The translations under genes and the position numbers were made by a program. Below the pieces are notes generated by a model, which was not told the DNA's origin, searched no databases, and saw nothing but the letters and a program-made list of their open reading frames with translations. This document shows positions 34,003-41,012 of a stretch of 64,000 nucleotides of DNA, piece by piece. Source of the stretch: Bacteroidaceae bacterium (GTDB lineage Bacteria; Bacteroidota; Bacteroidia; Bacteroidales; Bacteroidaceae). The DNA is taken from contig JAGCPY010000020.1 in assembly GCA_017965425.1 (NCBI GenBank), positions 1 to 64,000 of the forward strand. Direction: 5' to 3'. Positions within the stretch are counted from its first letter, which is position 1. The number at the start of each line of letters is the position of its first letter.

Positions 34003-34036
34003 AATGATTCACTTTTTGTTATTTTGAATGATGATG

Positions 34037-34044
34037 CAAAGGTA
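34037..34044 (-). promoter_or_regulatory. -7 element of the PH-domain/XRE pair
   Basis: TACCTTTG on the minus strand, 34 bases before the start codon at 34002; no clear TTG upstream. Confidence 0.45.
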
Positions 34045-34230
34045 ATGTCTTTCTCATATAATGCTTTATCAGTTTTGCTGATAAAATGGCATCTTGACTC
34101 GCAAATTCGATTTATCGTACTTTTGTGAATTTATAAACAGCCCATGTAGGTATAATGTAGGAATGCCAGGAGAGCAAACCAGCAGAGGAAAAAGATGGTT
34201 GCATATTTGATTTTACAAATTGCATAATCG

Positions 34231-34524
34231 TTAAATTAAGTCGTTATTCAACTTTCGGAAATAGTTAAGGAGGATGCGGCCGAGCATGACTCTGGCATCA
34301 TTGATGGAATATAACCGACAGGTGGCTATTGGCAGGTATTCGTCAACCGCCACAATGTATTTTGTCTCAGGCGTGTCGTGCTCGTCAAACTCTACCTCGA
34401 GTGTTGTCCATTGTCCATTTTCCATTGTCCATTGTCCATTTTCCATTGTCCATTGTCCAGCGGATGCGCTCCGAACATCTTCACCAGCCCGTCCTGCCGT
34501 CGTTGTTGCTCTGATGATCTCCAT
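34231..34524 (-). pseudogene. decayed GNAT acetyltransferase carrying an in-frame heptanucleotide repeat
   Basis: 97 codons. MEIIRATT at the start and LEVEFDEHDTPETKYIVAVDEYLPIATCRLYSI in the middle match a Bacteroidales GNAT family. Between them, where relatives have a helix of about 20 residues, stands repeat-encoded GQWTMENGQWTMENGQW. The text fails again just after LGRILL, where the acetyl-CoA loop should be, and ends 12 residues later, so the catalytic half is missing. It is almost certainly inactive. Confidence 0.65.
34404..34459 (-). repeat. heptanucleotide repeat TGGACAA/TGGAAAA, eight units
   Basis: On the minus strand the units run TGGACAA twice then TGGAAAA, twice over, followed by TGGACAA twice. 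The 21-bp super-period equals seven codons, so the frame stays open and encodes GQWTMEN. Confidence 0.9.
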
Positions 34525-34557
34525 AGTTGGTATGTTAATCTACTGCTAACTTGGTTT

Positions 34558-35295
34558 TTACTTCAGCAGATTATCTTTCGCCTGAGGGCTGTTCTGCCAA
34601 ATCGCGTTGACTTTCGGACAGACCTCGCTCTCTGAACAATCGCCACAAGTCTCTATACTCTTGGCCACTGCACACTTACGGATCTCGCACAACGAGCTGC
34701 AGAAAAGGGTCTTGACGCCGTCCATGCGGCAACCCTCGCAGTTGATATGTTCTGGGAGGATGGATGCATGATTCAACTCAGACCAGAGCTTAGCGGTTCT
34801 TTCCCGAAGCAACTGATCATCGTTCTTTGTGGCAATAAACGCGTCGCACTTCTCGCAGTCAAGCCCACAGGAGCCTATCAATCTTTTGATTTTGGCTGCC
34901 CTCGATATCCGGAAACTACAACGATCCCCCCCTCTGAGAATCGTTTTAACGATCTGAACATCAAATTTGCTATCCGGCTCAAGCTGTGATAATATATATA
35001 AGATGCTCTGGCGCGAGCACTCGCATTGCTCTCGGCAGCTTCTTATCCCGCATTTCACCTTAGGGCACGAGCATTGTCCATTGTCCATTGTCCATTGTCC
35101 ATTGTCCAGATAGCTCAGTTCATAGACCTTCCCAGGGACAATAACTTCACCTGTATAGGAGTTGTTATTATACGCTTCAGTATAAATTCTGTCAAAATCC
35201 CCGTTATACTTGTCATATATTCGTTGATGCATCGGGAGAACAGAATCTTTAACGCATTCTATCGCCTCTTCTCGGTAATCAACCTCTTTCTTCAT
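34558..35295 (-). CDS. Cys-rich DUF6144-like plus DUF3795 fusion protein with repeat insert
   Basis: 245 aa. The N-terminal half (MHQRIYDKYNGDFDRIY, CECSRQSILYILSQLEPDSKFDVQIVKTILRGGDRC) resembles a family annotated DUF6144; the C-terminal half (IGSCGLDCEKCDAFIATKN, INCEGCRMDG, CEIRKCAVAKSIETCGDC) is DUF3795, a Cys-rich possible metal-binding domain. Between PGKVYELSYL and CSCPKVKCG sit about 11 residues encoded by the heptanucleotide repeat (DNGQWTMDNGQ). The frame is intact, so the protein may still be made. No signal peptide. Family names are by recollection of motifs. Confidence 0.65.
   Translation of the reverse strand: MKKEVDYREEAIECVKDSVLPMHQRIYDKYNGDFDRIYTEAYNNNSYTGEVIVPGKVYELSYLDNGQWTMDNGQCSCPKVKCGIRSCREQCECSRQSILYILSQLEPDSKFDVQIVKTILRGGDRCSFRISRAAKIKRLIGSCGLDCEKCDAFIATKNDDQLLRERTAKLWSELNHASILPEHINCEGCRMDGVKTLFCSSLCEIRKCAVAKSIETCGDCSESEVCPKVNAIWQNSPQAKDNLLK
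35074..35108 (-). repeat. heptanucleotide repeat TGGACAA, five units
   Basis: Five identical units on the minus strand inside the DUF6144-DUF3795 gene. 35 bp is not a multiple of three, so flanking bases must have changed for the frame to stay open. Confidence 0.9.
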
Positions 35296-35305
35296 GATTC
35301 TTTCT

Positions 35306-35767
35306 TTACCATCTAGTGCTAAATCCGATTTTTGTACGCGAATTTAGATATAAATACCGATTGATCTGTTTTTTTTTCGTCCAAGTCATTCTAATATGAG
35401 GGATGCCATCGAGCATGAAGGTGTCGGACGACTGCTGGAATCCTACGCTTTCGTAGAACCCACGGGCGTACTCCTGCGCTTCAATATCAATGCGCTTTGC
35501 ATCGAAACGCTCCATAGCTGTAGCAATGGCATGACACATGATCTGCTTGCCATAGCCTTTACCACGTTCGGCGGTGACGACGCGTCCGATGGAAATCTCC
35601 TGCATGTGAGTTCCTGCCGGGCAAACACGAGCCAAGGCCACTACCCTACCGTTCACAGTAAGCCACTCAACCACAAACACCTCGCTCCGCACTCGCAGGA
35701 GTTCATACAACTCGTCGGTGGTCAACTCATCAAACGTTTTCTTATGCAAGCGTGGTTCGTCGTTCAT
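35306..35767 (-). CDS. ElaA-like GNAT acetyltransferase with internal deletion
   Basis: 153 aa from the ATG at 35767 (NDEPRLHKKTFDELTTDELYELLRVRSEVFVVE style start); a longer frame overlaps the next gene. ElaA relatives have about 22 residues (around QNCxYQDxDGxD) between VVE and the next strand; here VVE joins straight to WLTVNGRVVALAR, an in-frame loss. The acetyl-CoA loop is present (IGRVVTAERGKGYGKQI), as are the YARGFYESVGF and GIPHIRM ends. The deleted piece is the most conserved ElaA signature, so activity is doubtful. About 20 extra residues at the C-terminus (QINRYLYLNSRTKIGFSTRW) look non-native. Confidence 0.65.
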   Translation of the reverse strand: MNDEPRLHKKTFDELTTDELYELLRVRSEVFVVEWLTVNGRVVALARVCPAGTHMQEISIGRVVTAERGKGYGKQIMCHAIATAMERFDAKRIDIEAQEYARGFYESVGFQQSSDTFMLDGIPHIRMTWTKKKQINRYLYLNSRTKIGFSTRW

Positions 35768-35777
35768 ACTTCGGCCA

Positions 35778-36275
35778 TCAAAGTTTTTCCATTTCGCTTG
35801 CCACATCCGACTCACAAGCCCTCATTGCGTCGAGCGTCTTTTGCAGCACATCGTCCAATGGCCATCCCAGCATCGCGGCTCCCTGTTCAATCACCTCGCG
35901 AGAGCAACCGGCGGCAAAGCCTTTTGACTTGTACTTCTTCTTGAGCGACTTCAGTTCCATGTCCTGAACACACTTCGACGGACGCATCCACGCAGCCGCC
36001 CCTATCAGTCCGCCCCACACCAACACATCTGCCTCTACGGCCTTTTGGAGAATCGGTTGAAGGTCGTCCTTGAAAGAGCAGACACCTTTTTTGCCGCCTT
36101 TCAGCTTGCAGGCAAAACAGCTCATACAACCCTTGTAATTCAGGCTGCGGTCATAGAGGTTCACCAGTTCCACTTCGGCACCAGCCTCCCTGGCACCGTC
36201 CATGGCACGCTTCAGCAGCTGTGCCGTATTGCCGTTCTTACGCGGACTTCCGTTTATAAATAATGCTTTTATCAT
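35778..36275 (-). CDS. flavodoxin-fold NAD(P)H-dependent oxidoreductase, possibly rearranged
   Basis: 165 aa from the ATG at 36275 (MIKALFINGSPRKNGNTAQL), which gives the FMN phosphate loop SPRKNGNT at the N-terminus. The CMSCFACK motif (about residues 50-57) is typical of iron-sulfur flavoprotein-like reductases. After ADVLVWGG the usual second FMN loop (SPIYFG, then a lid) is not seen; the text jumps to SKCVQDMELKSLKKKYKSKG and a helical end. Either a divergent subfamily or an internal deletion. Confidence 0.6.
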   Translation of the reverse strand: MIKALFINGSPRKNGNTAQLLKRAMDGAREAGAEVELVNLYDRSLNYKGCMSCFACKLKGGKKGVCSFKDDLQPILQKAVEADVLVWGGLIGAAAWMRPSKCVQDMELKSLKKKYKSKGFAAGCSREVIEQGAAMLGWPLDDVLQKTLDAMRACESDVASEMEKL

Positions 36276-36301
36276 ATCATCTGAATTAGCCAAATAATAA
36301 T

Positions 36302-36435
36302 TGAGTCCACTTGAAAAAAGTCCTGAAAGGACTGTAAGCACTCAGCCCAGGGCAGCGCCCTGGGTCATAATCAACCGGTTACATTACGCCCTGCAAGGGC
36401 AAAAGCATTCATTTTGTCTTTTTCAAGTGGACTCA
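36302..36435. mobile_element. MITE-like element with 17-bp terminal inverted repeats
   Basis: TGAGTCCACTTGAAAAA (36302-36318) is repeated inverted at 36419-36435. Inside are three smaller palindromes (GTCCTGAAAGGAC, CCCAGGGC-AGC-GCCCTGGG and GCCCTGCAAGGGC). The right part is translated as the last 20 residues of the nitroreductase gene. Positions 36335-36360 recur as a 26-bp exact inverse copy at 44679-44704. Confidence 0.6.
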
Positions 36436-37138
36436 TCCAATCGAAAATAGCTTTCCCAGCACCAATCTCAAAATTGCATTTTGCGATGCCTAAATCTATC
36501 TGCGTATAGCCAATCAGCGAAAAGCCTTTCTTGGCGTGCACTTGATGCCGGTCGTCTTTCATGCCGAGGTACTCGAACGAGAATTTCTGCTGGTTCACCG
36601 CTGTAGGAGCAAGCAAAGCTGCTTCAACGCCCTTGCGGAACCACGAAGGAGTGATGTCACTGGCATTACTGACTTGCTCAACAGTCTTGATCTTATGGAC
36701 TAAACCCTGAGTTTCACCATAACCGATGGCGATGTAACAGACAATCTTCTCATCTTCGCCAAGAACATACGATCCAGGCACTTTTGAGTAGCTCAGACCT
36801 ACCCAACAAGTGTTCAAACCGATGGTCTGGGCGAGTAAGACCAGATGCTCACCGTAGTAGCCCACGCGCTCATCAAGGTCGTCGGCTTTTCGTCCAGCCA
36901 TGACCAGATAGTTGTTGACATTACGGAACTTTCCGTATTTGGCCATCGTACCTTGGAATGCCTTTGGCTCGTTGAGGATGAGCTGAATATGCAGCATTCC
37001 TTCGCCGTTGACTTCTTCAATCTGTTCCTCCAGCACCTTGACGATTTCCTCGCTCAACGGCTGCTCCTTGTACGCCCTTACGCTATGCCGGGCTTCCATT
37101 GCTTCCTCTATTGTCATGATTCTATACATATACTTCAT
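36371..37138 (-). CDS. nitroreductase-family protein with element-derived C-terminus
   Basis: 255 aa; starts at 37138, 37129 or 37117 are possible, and TIEEAMEARHSVRAYKEQPL is the family N-terminus (FMN phosphate-binding Arg and Ser). Further features are NYLVMAGRK, GYYGEHLVLLAQTIGLNTCWVG and the double nitroreductase half with ALLAPTAVNQQKF. Relatives end near FEIGAGKxxFDW; here a further 20 residues (SPLEKDKMNAFALAGRNVTG) come from the inverted-repeat element. The substrate is unknown; the flavoprotein gene next to it is also a reductase. Confidence 0.85.
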   Translation of the reverse strand: MKYMYRIMTIEEAMEARHSVRAYKEQPLSEEIVKVLEEQIEEVNGEGMLHIQLILNEPKAFQGTMAKYGKFRNVNNYLVMAGRKADDLDERVGYYGEHLVLLAQTIGLNTCWVGLSYSKVPGSYVLGEDEKIVCYIAIGYGETQGLVHKIKTVEQVSNASDITPSWFRKGVEAALLAPTAVNQQKFSFEYLGMKDDRHQVHAKKGFSLIGYTQIDLGIAKCNFEIGAGKAIFDWMSPLEKDKMNAFALAGRNVTG

Positions 37139-37153
37139 TCTTTTTCACGTCCG

Positions 37154-37161
37154 CAAAGTTA
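37154..37161 (-). promoter_or_regulatory. -7 element of the nitroreductase gene
   Basis: TAACTTTG on the minus strand, 15 bases before the first possible start. Confidence 0.45.
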
Positions 37162-37260
37162 TAGTTTTTTCCCCGGTTCATCATCAGTTAAAGCCCCCTT
37201 TTTTATCCCATTTTAACTTTTTTTCTCGCGCTCAATGATAGACTCATCATGATTTATATC

Positions 37261-37268
37261 TATTTTTG
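37261..37268 (+). promoter_or_regulatory. -7 element of the truncated Tat-signal gene
   Basis: TATTTTTG, 57 bases before the ATG at 37326. The promoter survives although the gene does not. Confidence 0.4.
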
Positions 37269-37325
37269 CATCAATAAACGTAAAGAACTGCCTCAGAACC
37301 CATCAAAAACAAACCTATCAACAGT

Positions 37326-37538
37326 ATGAACAGACCACAATTCATTCAGAGATCATCCCTCCTGGCTGGCCTTGCTTGTCTCGACGCACCCTCCTTCGCA
37401 AAAGCCCTCCAGACACTCGGCACATGGACAATGGACAATGGACAATGGAAAATGGAAAATGGACAATGGAAAATGGAAAATGGACAATGGAACGGGGAAT
37501 CATTTTGTTTGGATGCAGATGCGTTTGGCACGCTTTAA
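37326..37538 (+). pseudogene. 5' remnant of an exported protein, cut by a heptanucleotide repeat
   Basis: 70 codons. The first 32 residues (MNRPQFIQRSSLLAGLACL, then APSFAKALQTLG) look like a Tat-type or Sec signal of a larger exported protein. They run directly into repeat-encoded text (TWTMDNGQWKMENGQWKMEN) and then stop within the antisense of the GH92 end. The body of the gene is missing. No function can be assigned. Confidence 0.55.
37425..37487 (+). repeat. heptanucleotide repeat TGGACAA/TGGAAAA, nine units
   Basis: Order: TGGACAA three times, TGGAAAA twice, TGGACAA, TGGAAAA twice, TGGACAA, then a broken unit TGGAACG. It ends 13 bp before the GH92 stop codon. Confidence 0.9.
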
Positions 37539-39650
37539 GTCTTTGTCTTGCAGGAACCAGCCCTTTAGTTGTCGTCCATCAACGCTGATGCGGGTGATTT
37601 TGTGCCGTGCGGCACCTTGGTGGACGATTTCAGTAGTGTGACCATCGGGGAAGGTGAAGAGAATACGTGGGAAGAGGGGTACGGTGACGATGTACTGAGG
37701 GTCAGCTGGAGAGTAGGTGTAGAGTCCAATGGCATTAAAGACGTACCAGGAGGACATCTCTCCTGCATCATCCATTCCTGCGTATGCGAGGTGGTGGCGT
37801 CCCATGTCATAGAAGCGGTTCATGATGCTGTCAAGGATCAACTGTGACTTCTCCTGACGATCGATGAAGTAATACATGTAGGGAATGCTGTGACCAGGTT
37901 GGTTGCCGTGGCAGTAGTTGCCGATGAATCCAGTCATGTTATGGACTTCATAGCCGCGCCAAGGTTGAGAGAAGAGCGAGTCTAACTTTAACTCGACGGC
38001 GCGCTTGCTGGGATAGAGTTTGACGACGCCTTGTGGGTCGTGCGGGGCAAAGAAGAGGGAGTTCCAGGCGTTCGCCTCGCGGTATTGGTAGGCGAAGTAG
38101 GGATAGTAGGGGCGGAAATCCTGTATCCAGGAGCCATCGTCAATGCGACCTCGCCAGAAGCCTGTTGATGGGTCGAAAAGCTTCTTGTAGTTCATCGAAC
38201 GAAGCCGTAGCTCTCGTTCAGCATCCTTCTCTCGAAGTTCACGTGCGATGAGTGCTGTGGCATAATCATCGTATGCATATTCCACGGTCTTAGTGACGGC
38301 AGCTTTGTACTCGTCTTGCGTAGGCACGTTCGTGGTGTCTTTCTCTGCAATCCATCCACGACGGAGGTATTCATCGAGGAAGGGTCGACCGCCAGGACCA
38401 GGCTTGAAGGCATTGTTATATAATAAGGTGTAGGCACGACGCATGTCGAATCGCCGCACACCGCGGAGCCAGTTACCAGCCACGACGGCTGCACCGTGAT
38501 CGCCGTGGAAGAAGGTTGGGAAATAGCCGCCTCGCTTTTCGCCTCGGTCAATGCAGGACATGATAACATCTGCCATGACATCGGGTCTCAAGAGACCGAG
38601 GAGGATATCCTTGTTGCGGTAGTCATCCCAGAAAGACGGGTCTGTATAGTAGTTGAAGTCTGCGCTCACGACGTGGTCACGGGCGTCGCGGTACTGTCCA
38701 TTGACATCGCTGCGGAGGGATGGCCAAAGCAGGGAACGGTAGAGCGTTGAATAAAAGAGGCGACGTTGGCGTTCTGTGCCTCCCTGCACCTGGATGCGTC
38801 TGAGAAGAGCTTCCCACTGTTGGTCTGCCTCTGTGCGAACCTGATTGAAGGATTTGTTGAGCATCTCGGCCTCAAGATTCATTCGGGCATTGTCGATGCT
38901 GACAAACGAGAAGCCGACCCGAACTTCCAGCGGCAGCTCTCGGCGGCTGTCGTCAAAGCAGACTACAGAAAGGATGTCTCCACGGTTCTGGAGGTTAAGG
39001 ATGTTGCGAATGGCATAGTTTGTGGTCGCGTAGAAAAAGATGCGGCCCTCGCCGTTTTGAGAGCCGGAAAAGGCGTGTTCGCCCTCCCGCTGGATGCTCC
39101 AGTCACGCACATCGTTGTTGCTGTGCGTCATGTCTGCCAGCAAGAACTTCTCATCATCAGGTCGAAAGGTGTAGCGGTGGAAAGCACAACGCAATGTGGT
39201 GGTTAGTTCTGCATTCACATGATAACGTTCCAGATATACCTGGTAATATCCTGGTTGAGCACTCTCGTTCGCATGGCTATATGCGGAAGCATAATCGTTT
39301 GCACCGAAGCGTCCTGTGGCAGGCAAGAAGGGCACATGCAATCCTCCCCAATGCCCCTTCGCGGTGTGGCCGAAGCCCAAGATTGTCTGGTCTTCGTACT
39401 GATAGCCCGCACCAGAGTGATACATCGTCACTGGCGTGCACTGCACCATCGCATTAGGTAGCGAACTGCCAGGAAAGACCTCTGCCCCCCAGGTTCGCTG
39501 TTTCCATGTGCGGACGTAACCTAAATCCTCTGGTTCCCACAACGTAGCGGTTCCCAGCAATGGATTGACGTAACCGGTCAGCTGTTGACCTGAAGATAAG
39601 CCTGCCAAGCACGCCAAAAAAAGTGAAAAGAATACGCGCTTCATGTTCAT
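37500..39650 (-). CDS. GH92 alpha-mannosidase, exported
   Basis: 716 aa from the ATG at 39650 (MNMKRVFFSLFLACLAGLSSGQ, signal peptide); an alternative ATG is at 39644. GH92 enzymes are calcium-dependent exo-alpha-mannosidases acting on N-glycans or yeast mannan in the periplasm. The N-terminal sandwich has YVNPLLGTATLW, RTWGAEVFPGSSLPNAMVQ and GAGYQYEDQTILGFGHTAKGHWG; the barrel has SFWDDYRNKDILLGLLRP, FHGDHGAA, PGHSIPYMYYFI and DDAGEMSSWYVFNAIGLY with the catalytic acids. No SusCD pair is nearby. The 3' end abuts the heptanucleotide repeat but appears complete. Confidence 0.93.
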   Translation of the reverse strand: MNMKRVFFSLFLACLAGLSSGQQLTGYVNPLLGTATLWEPEDLGYVRTWKQRTWGAEVFPGSSLPNAMVQCTPVTMYHSGAGYQYEDQTILGFGHTAKGHWGGLHVPFLPATGRFGANDYASAYSHANESAQPGYYQVYLERYHVNAELTTTLRCAFHRYTFRPDDEKFLLADMTHSNNDVRDWSIQREGEHAFSGSQNGEGRIFFYATTNYAIRNILNLQNRGDILSVVCFDDSRRELPLEVRVGFSFVSIDNARMNLEAEMLNKSFNQVRTEADQQWEALLRRIQVQGGTERQRRLFYSTLYRSLLWPSLRSDVNGQYRDARDHVVSADFNYYTDPSFWDDYRNKDILLGLLRPDVMADVIMSCIDRGEKRGGYFPTFFHGDHGAAVVAGNWLRGVRRFDMRRAYTLLYNNAFKPGPGGRPFLDEYLRRGWIAEKDTTNVPTQDEYKAAVTKTVEYAYDDYATALIARELREKDAERELRLRSMNYKKLFDPSTGFWRGRIDDGSWIQDFRPYYPYFAYQYREANAWNSLFFAPHDPQGVVKLYPSKRAVELKLDSLFSQPWRGYEVHNMTGFIGNYCHGNQPGHSIPYMYYFIDRQEKSQLILDSIMNRFYDMGRHHLAYAGMDDAGEMSSWYVFNAIGLYTYSPADPQYIVTVPLFPRILFTFPDGHTTEIVHQGAARHKITRISVDGRQLKGWFLQDKDLKRAKRICIQTK

Positions 39651-39691
39651 TTTGCGTAAGATTCTATAAAGGTTCTCGCTCAAAAACGGTA

Positions 39692-39699
39692 CAAATATA
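39692..39699 (-). promoter_or_regulatory. -7 element of the GH92 gene
   Basis: TATATTTG on the minus strand, 41 bases before the start at 39650. Confidence 0.4.
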
Positions 39700-39805
39700 G
39701 CTTATTGATCCCTCTCTGCATTACATTTCACGATAAAAAACACGCTCCACTCCTTCTTTTTAGTCTTTTTTAGAAATAAATCCAGTCCGTTTCAATAATT
39801 TTCTC

Positions 39806-39813
39806 TATTTTTG
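39806..39813 (+). promoter_or_regulatory. -7 element upstream of dinB
   Basis: TATTTTTG about 108 bases before the dinB start; the leader contains a hairpin. Confidence 0.4.
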
Positions 39814-39842
39814 CGACCGATTAGAGGGCACTGTGTCCTATA

Positions 39843-39882
39843 CTTTTTGACCACTTAAAAAAAGTCCCTCGTGGACAAAAAG
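39843..39882 (+). repeat. hairpin in the dinB leader, related to the MITE-like element
   Basis: CTTTTTGACCAC (39843-39854) and GTGGACAAAAAG (39871-39882) pair with one mismatch. CCACTTAAAAAAAGTCC inside it differs by one base from the end of the element at 36302. Confidence 0.55.
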
Positions 39883-39920
39883 AGCCTAAGGAGGGGGGAC
39901 GTTCAAAACTATTTACACCA

Positions 39921-40994
39921 TTGACCACTCGCAAAATCATACATATCGACATGGACGCGTTCTTCGTTTCGGTCGAAGAGCTAGATCATCCTGAGCTCAA
40001 AGGACATCCCGTCGTCGTTGGCCATGACGGTCCACGAGGCGTGGTGGCCACCGCAAATTACGAAGCTCGCAAATATGGCGTGCATTCTGCAATGGCGATG
40101 TCAACGGCTCATCGGCTATGTCACAACTTAATTGTCGTCGAAGGACACTACAGCCGCTACAAAGAAGTATCCGCACATATTCATGCCATCTTCCGCGACT
40201 ATACCGACCTCATCGAACCGCTCAGCCTCGACGAGGCATATCTGGACGTGACGACGAACAAGAAATCAATCCCGCTGGCGATGGAAATTGCCAAGGAAAT
40301 CAAGCAACGCATTCTAGATAGCACAGGGTTGACCGCATCGGCTGGCGTCAGCTATTGCAAGTTCCTGGCAAAAGTGGCCAGCGACTACCGCAAACCCAAC
40401 GGACTGTGCATCGTCCATCCAGACAGGGCTATCGCTTTCATCGACGGTCTGAACATAGAGCGCTTCTGGGGAGTCGGTGAGAAAACGTCAGAACGGATGC
40501 ACGCCATGGGAATCTTCAATGGAAGCCAGCTGCGCGAAGTACCTCTCGTCAAGCTCACACGCGAATTCGGCAAGATGGGTCGTGTGTTCTATGACTTTGC
40601 CCGAGGCATCGACCAACGGCCTGTTGTCACGGAATGGGTGCGAAAGTCCGTGGGATGTGAGCGAACGTTTGCCGAAGACCTCTCAACCTACGAGGAGATA
40701 GCCCAACAACTCATACCCCTCAGCACCGAGCTGATTCGCCGTTTAGAGAAGAACAACTTCCAAGGACGTTCGCTCGTGCTCAAAGTCAAGTACAACGATT
40801 TTCACCAGACGACGCACAGCCATACCGACACCTCGCCAATCGAAGGCATAGACAAAATTCTGGAGATAGCCAACCGATTGCTTGCAGAAGTGAACCTCAG
40901 CGGGCACGCCGTACGCTTGCTGGGCTTGACCTTATGCCACCCCATCGTTCAGGGAAATACTCAGCGTGAACAGCAATTAACTTTTGATTGGTAA
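39921..40994 (+). CDS. dinB: DNA polymerase IV (Y family)
   Basis: 357 aa, full length. It performs error-prone lesion bypass. Catalytic residues are visible: HIDMDAFF (D10 and D12) and SLDEAYLDV (Asp-Glu pair near 105). The steric region NYEARKYGVHSAMAMSTAHRLC, thumb helix-hairpin-helix (FWGVGEKTSERMHAMGI) and little-finger domain are complete. The start must be the TTG at 39921, because the next ATG lies inside the catalytic DMD motif and no upstream ATG is in frame. A purine run AAGGAGGGGGG lies 22 bases before it, too far for a normal ribosome site. Confidence 0.92.
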   Translation: MTTRKIIHIDMDAFFVSVEELDHPELKGHPVVVGHDGPRGVVATANYEARKYGVHSAMAMSTAHRLCHNLIVVEGHYSRYKEVSAHIHAIFRDYTDLIEPLSLDEAYLDVTTNKKSIPLAMEIAKEIKQRILDSTGLTASAGVSYCKFLAKVASDYRKPNGLCIVHPDRAIAFIDGLNIERFWGVGEKTSERMHAMGIFNGSQLREVPLVKLTREFGKMGRVFYDFARGIDQRPVVTEWVRKSVGCERTFAEDLSTYEEIAQQLIPLSTELIRRLEKNNFQGRSLVLKVKYNDFHQTTHSHTDTSPIEGIDKILEIANRLLAEVNLSGHAVRLLGLTLCHPIVQGNTQREQQLTFDW

Positions 40995-41012
40995 TAAGAT
41001 GAATCAAGCATT

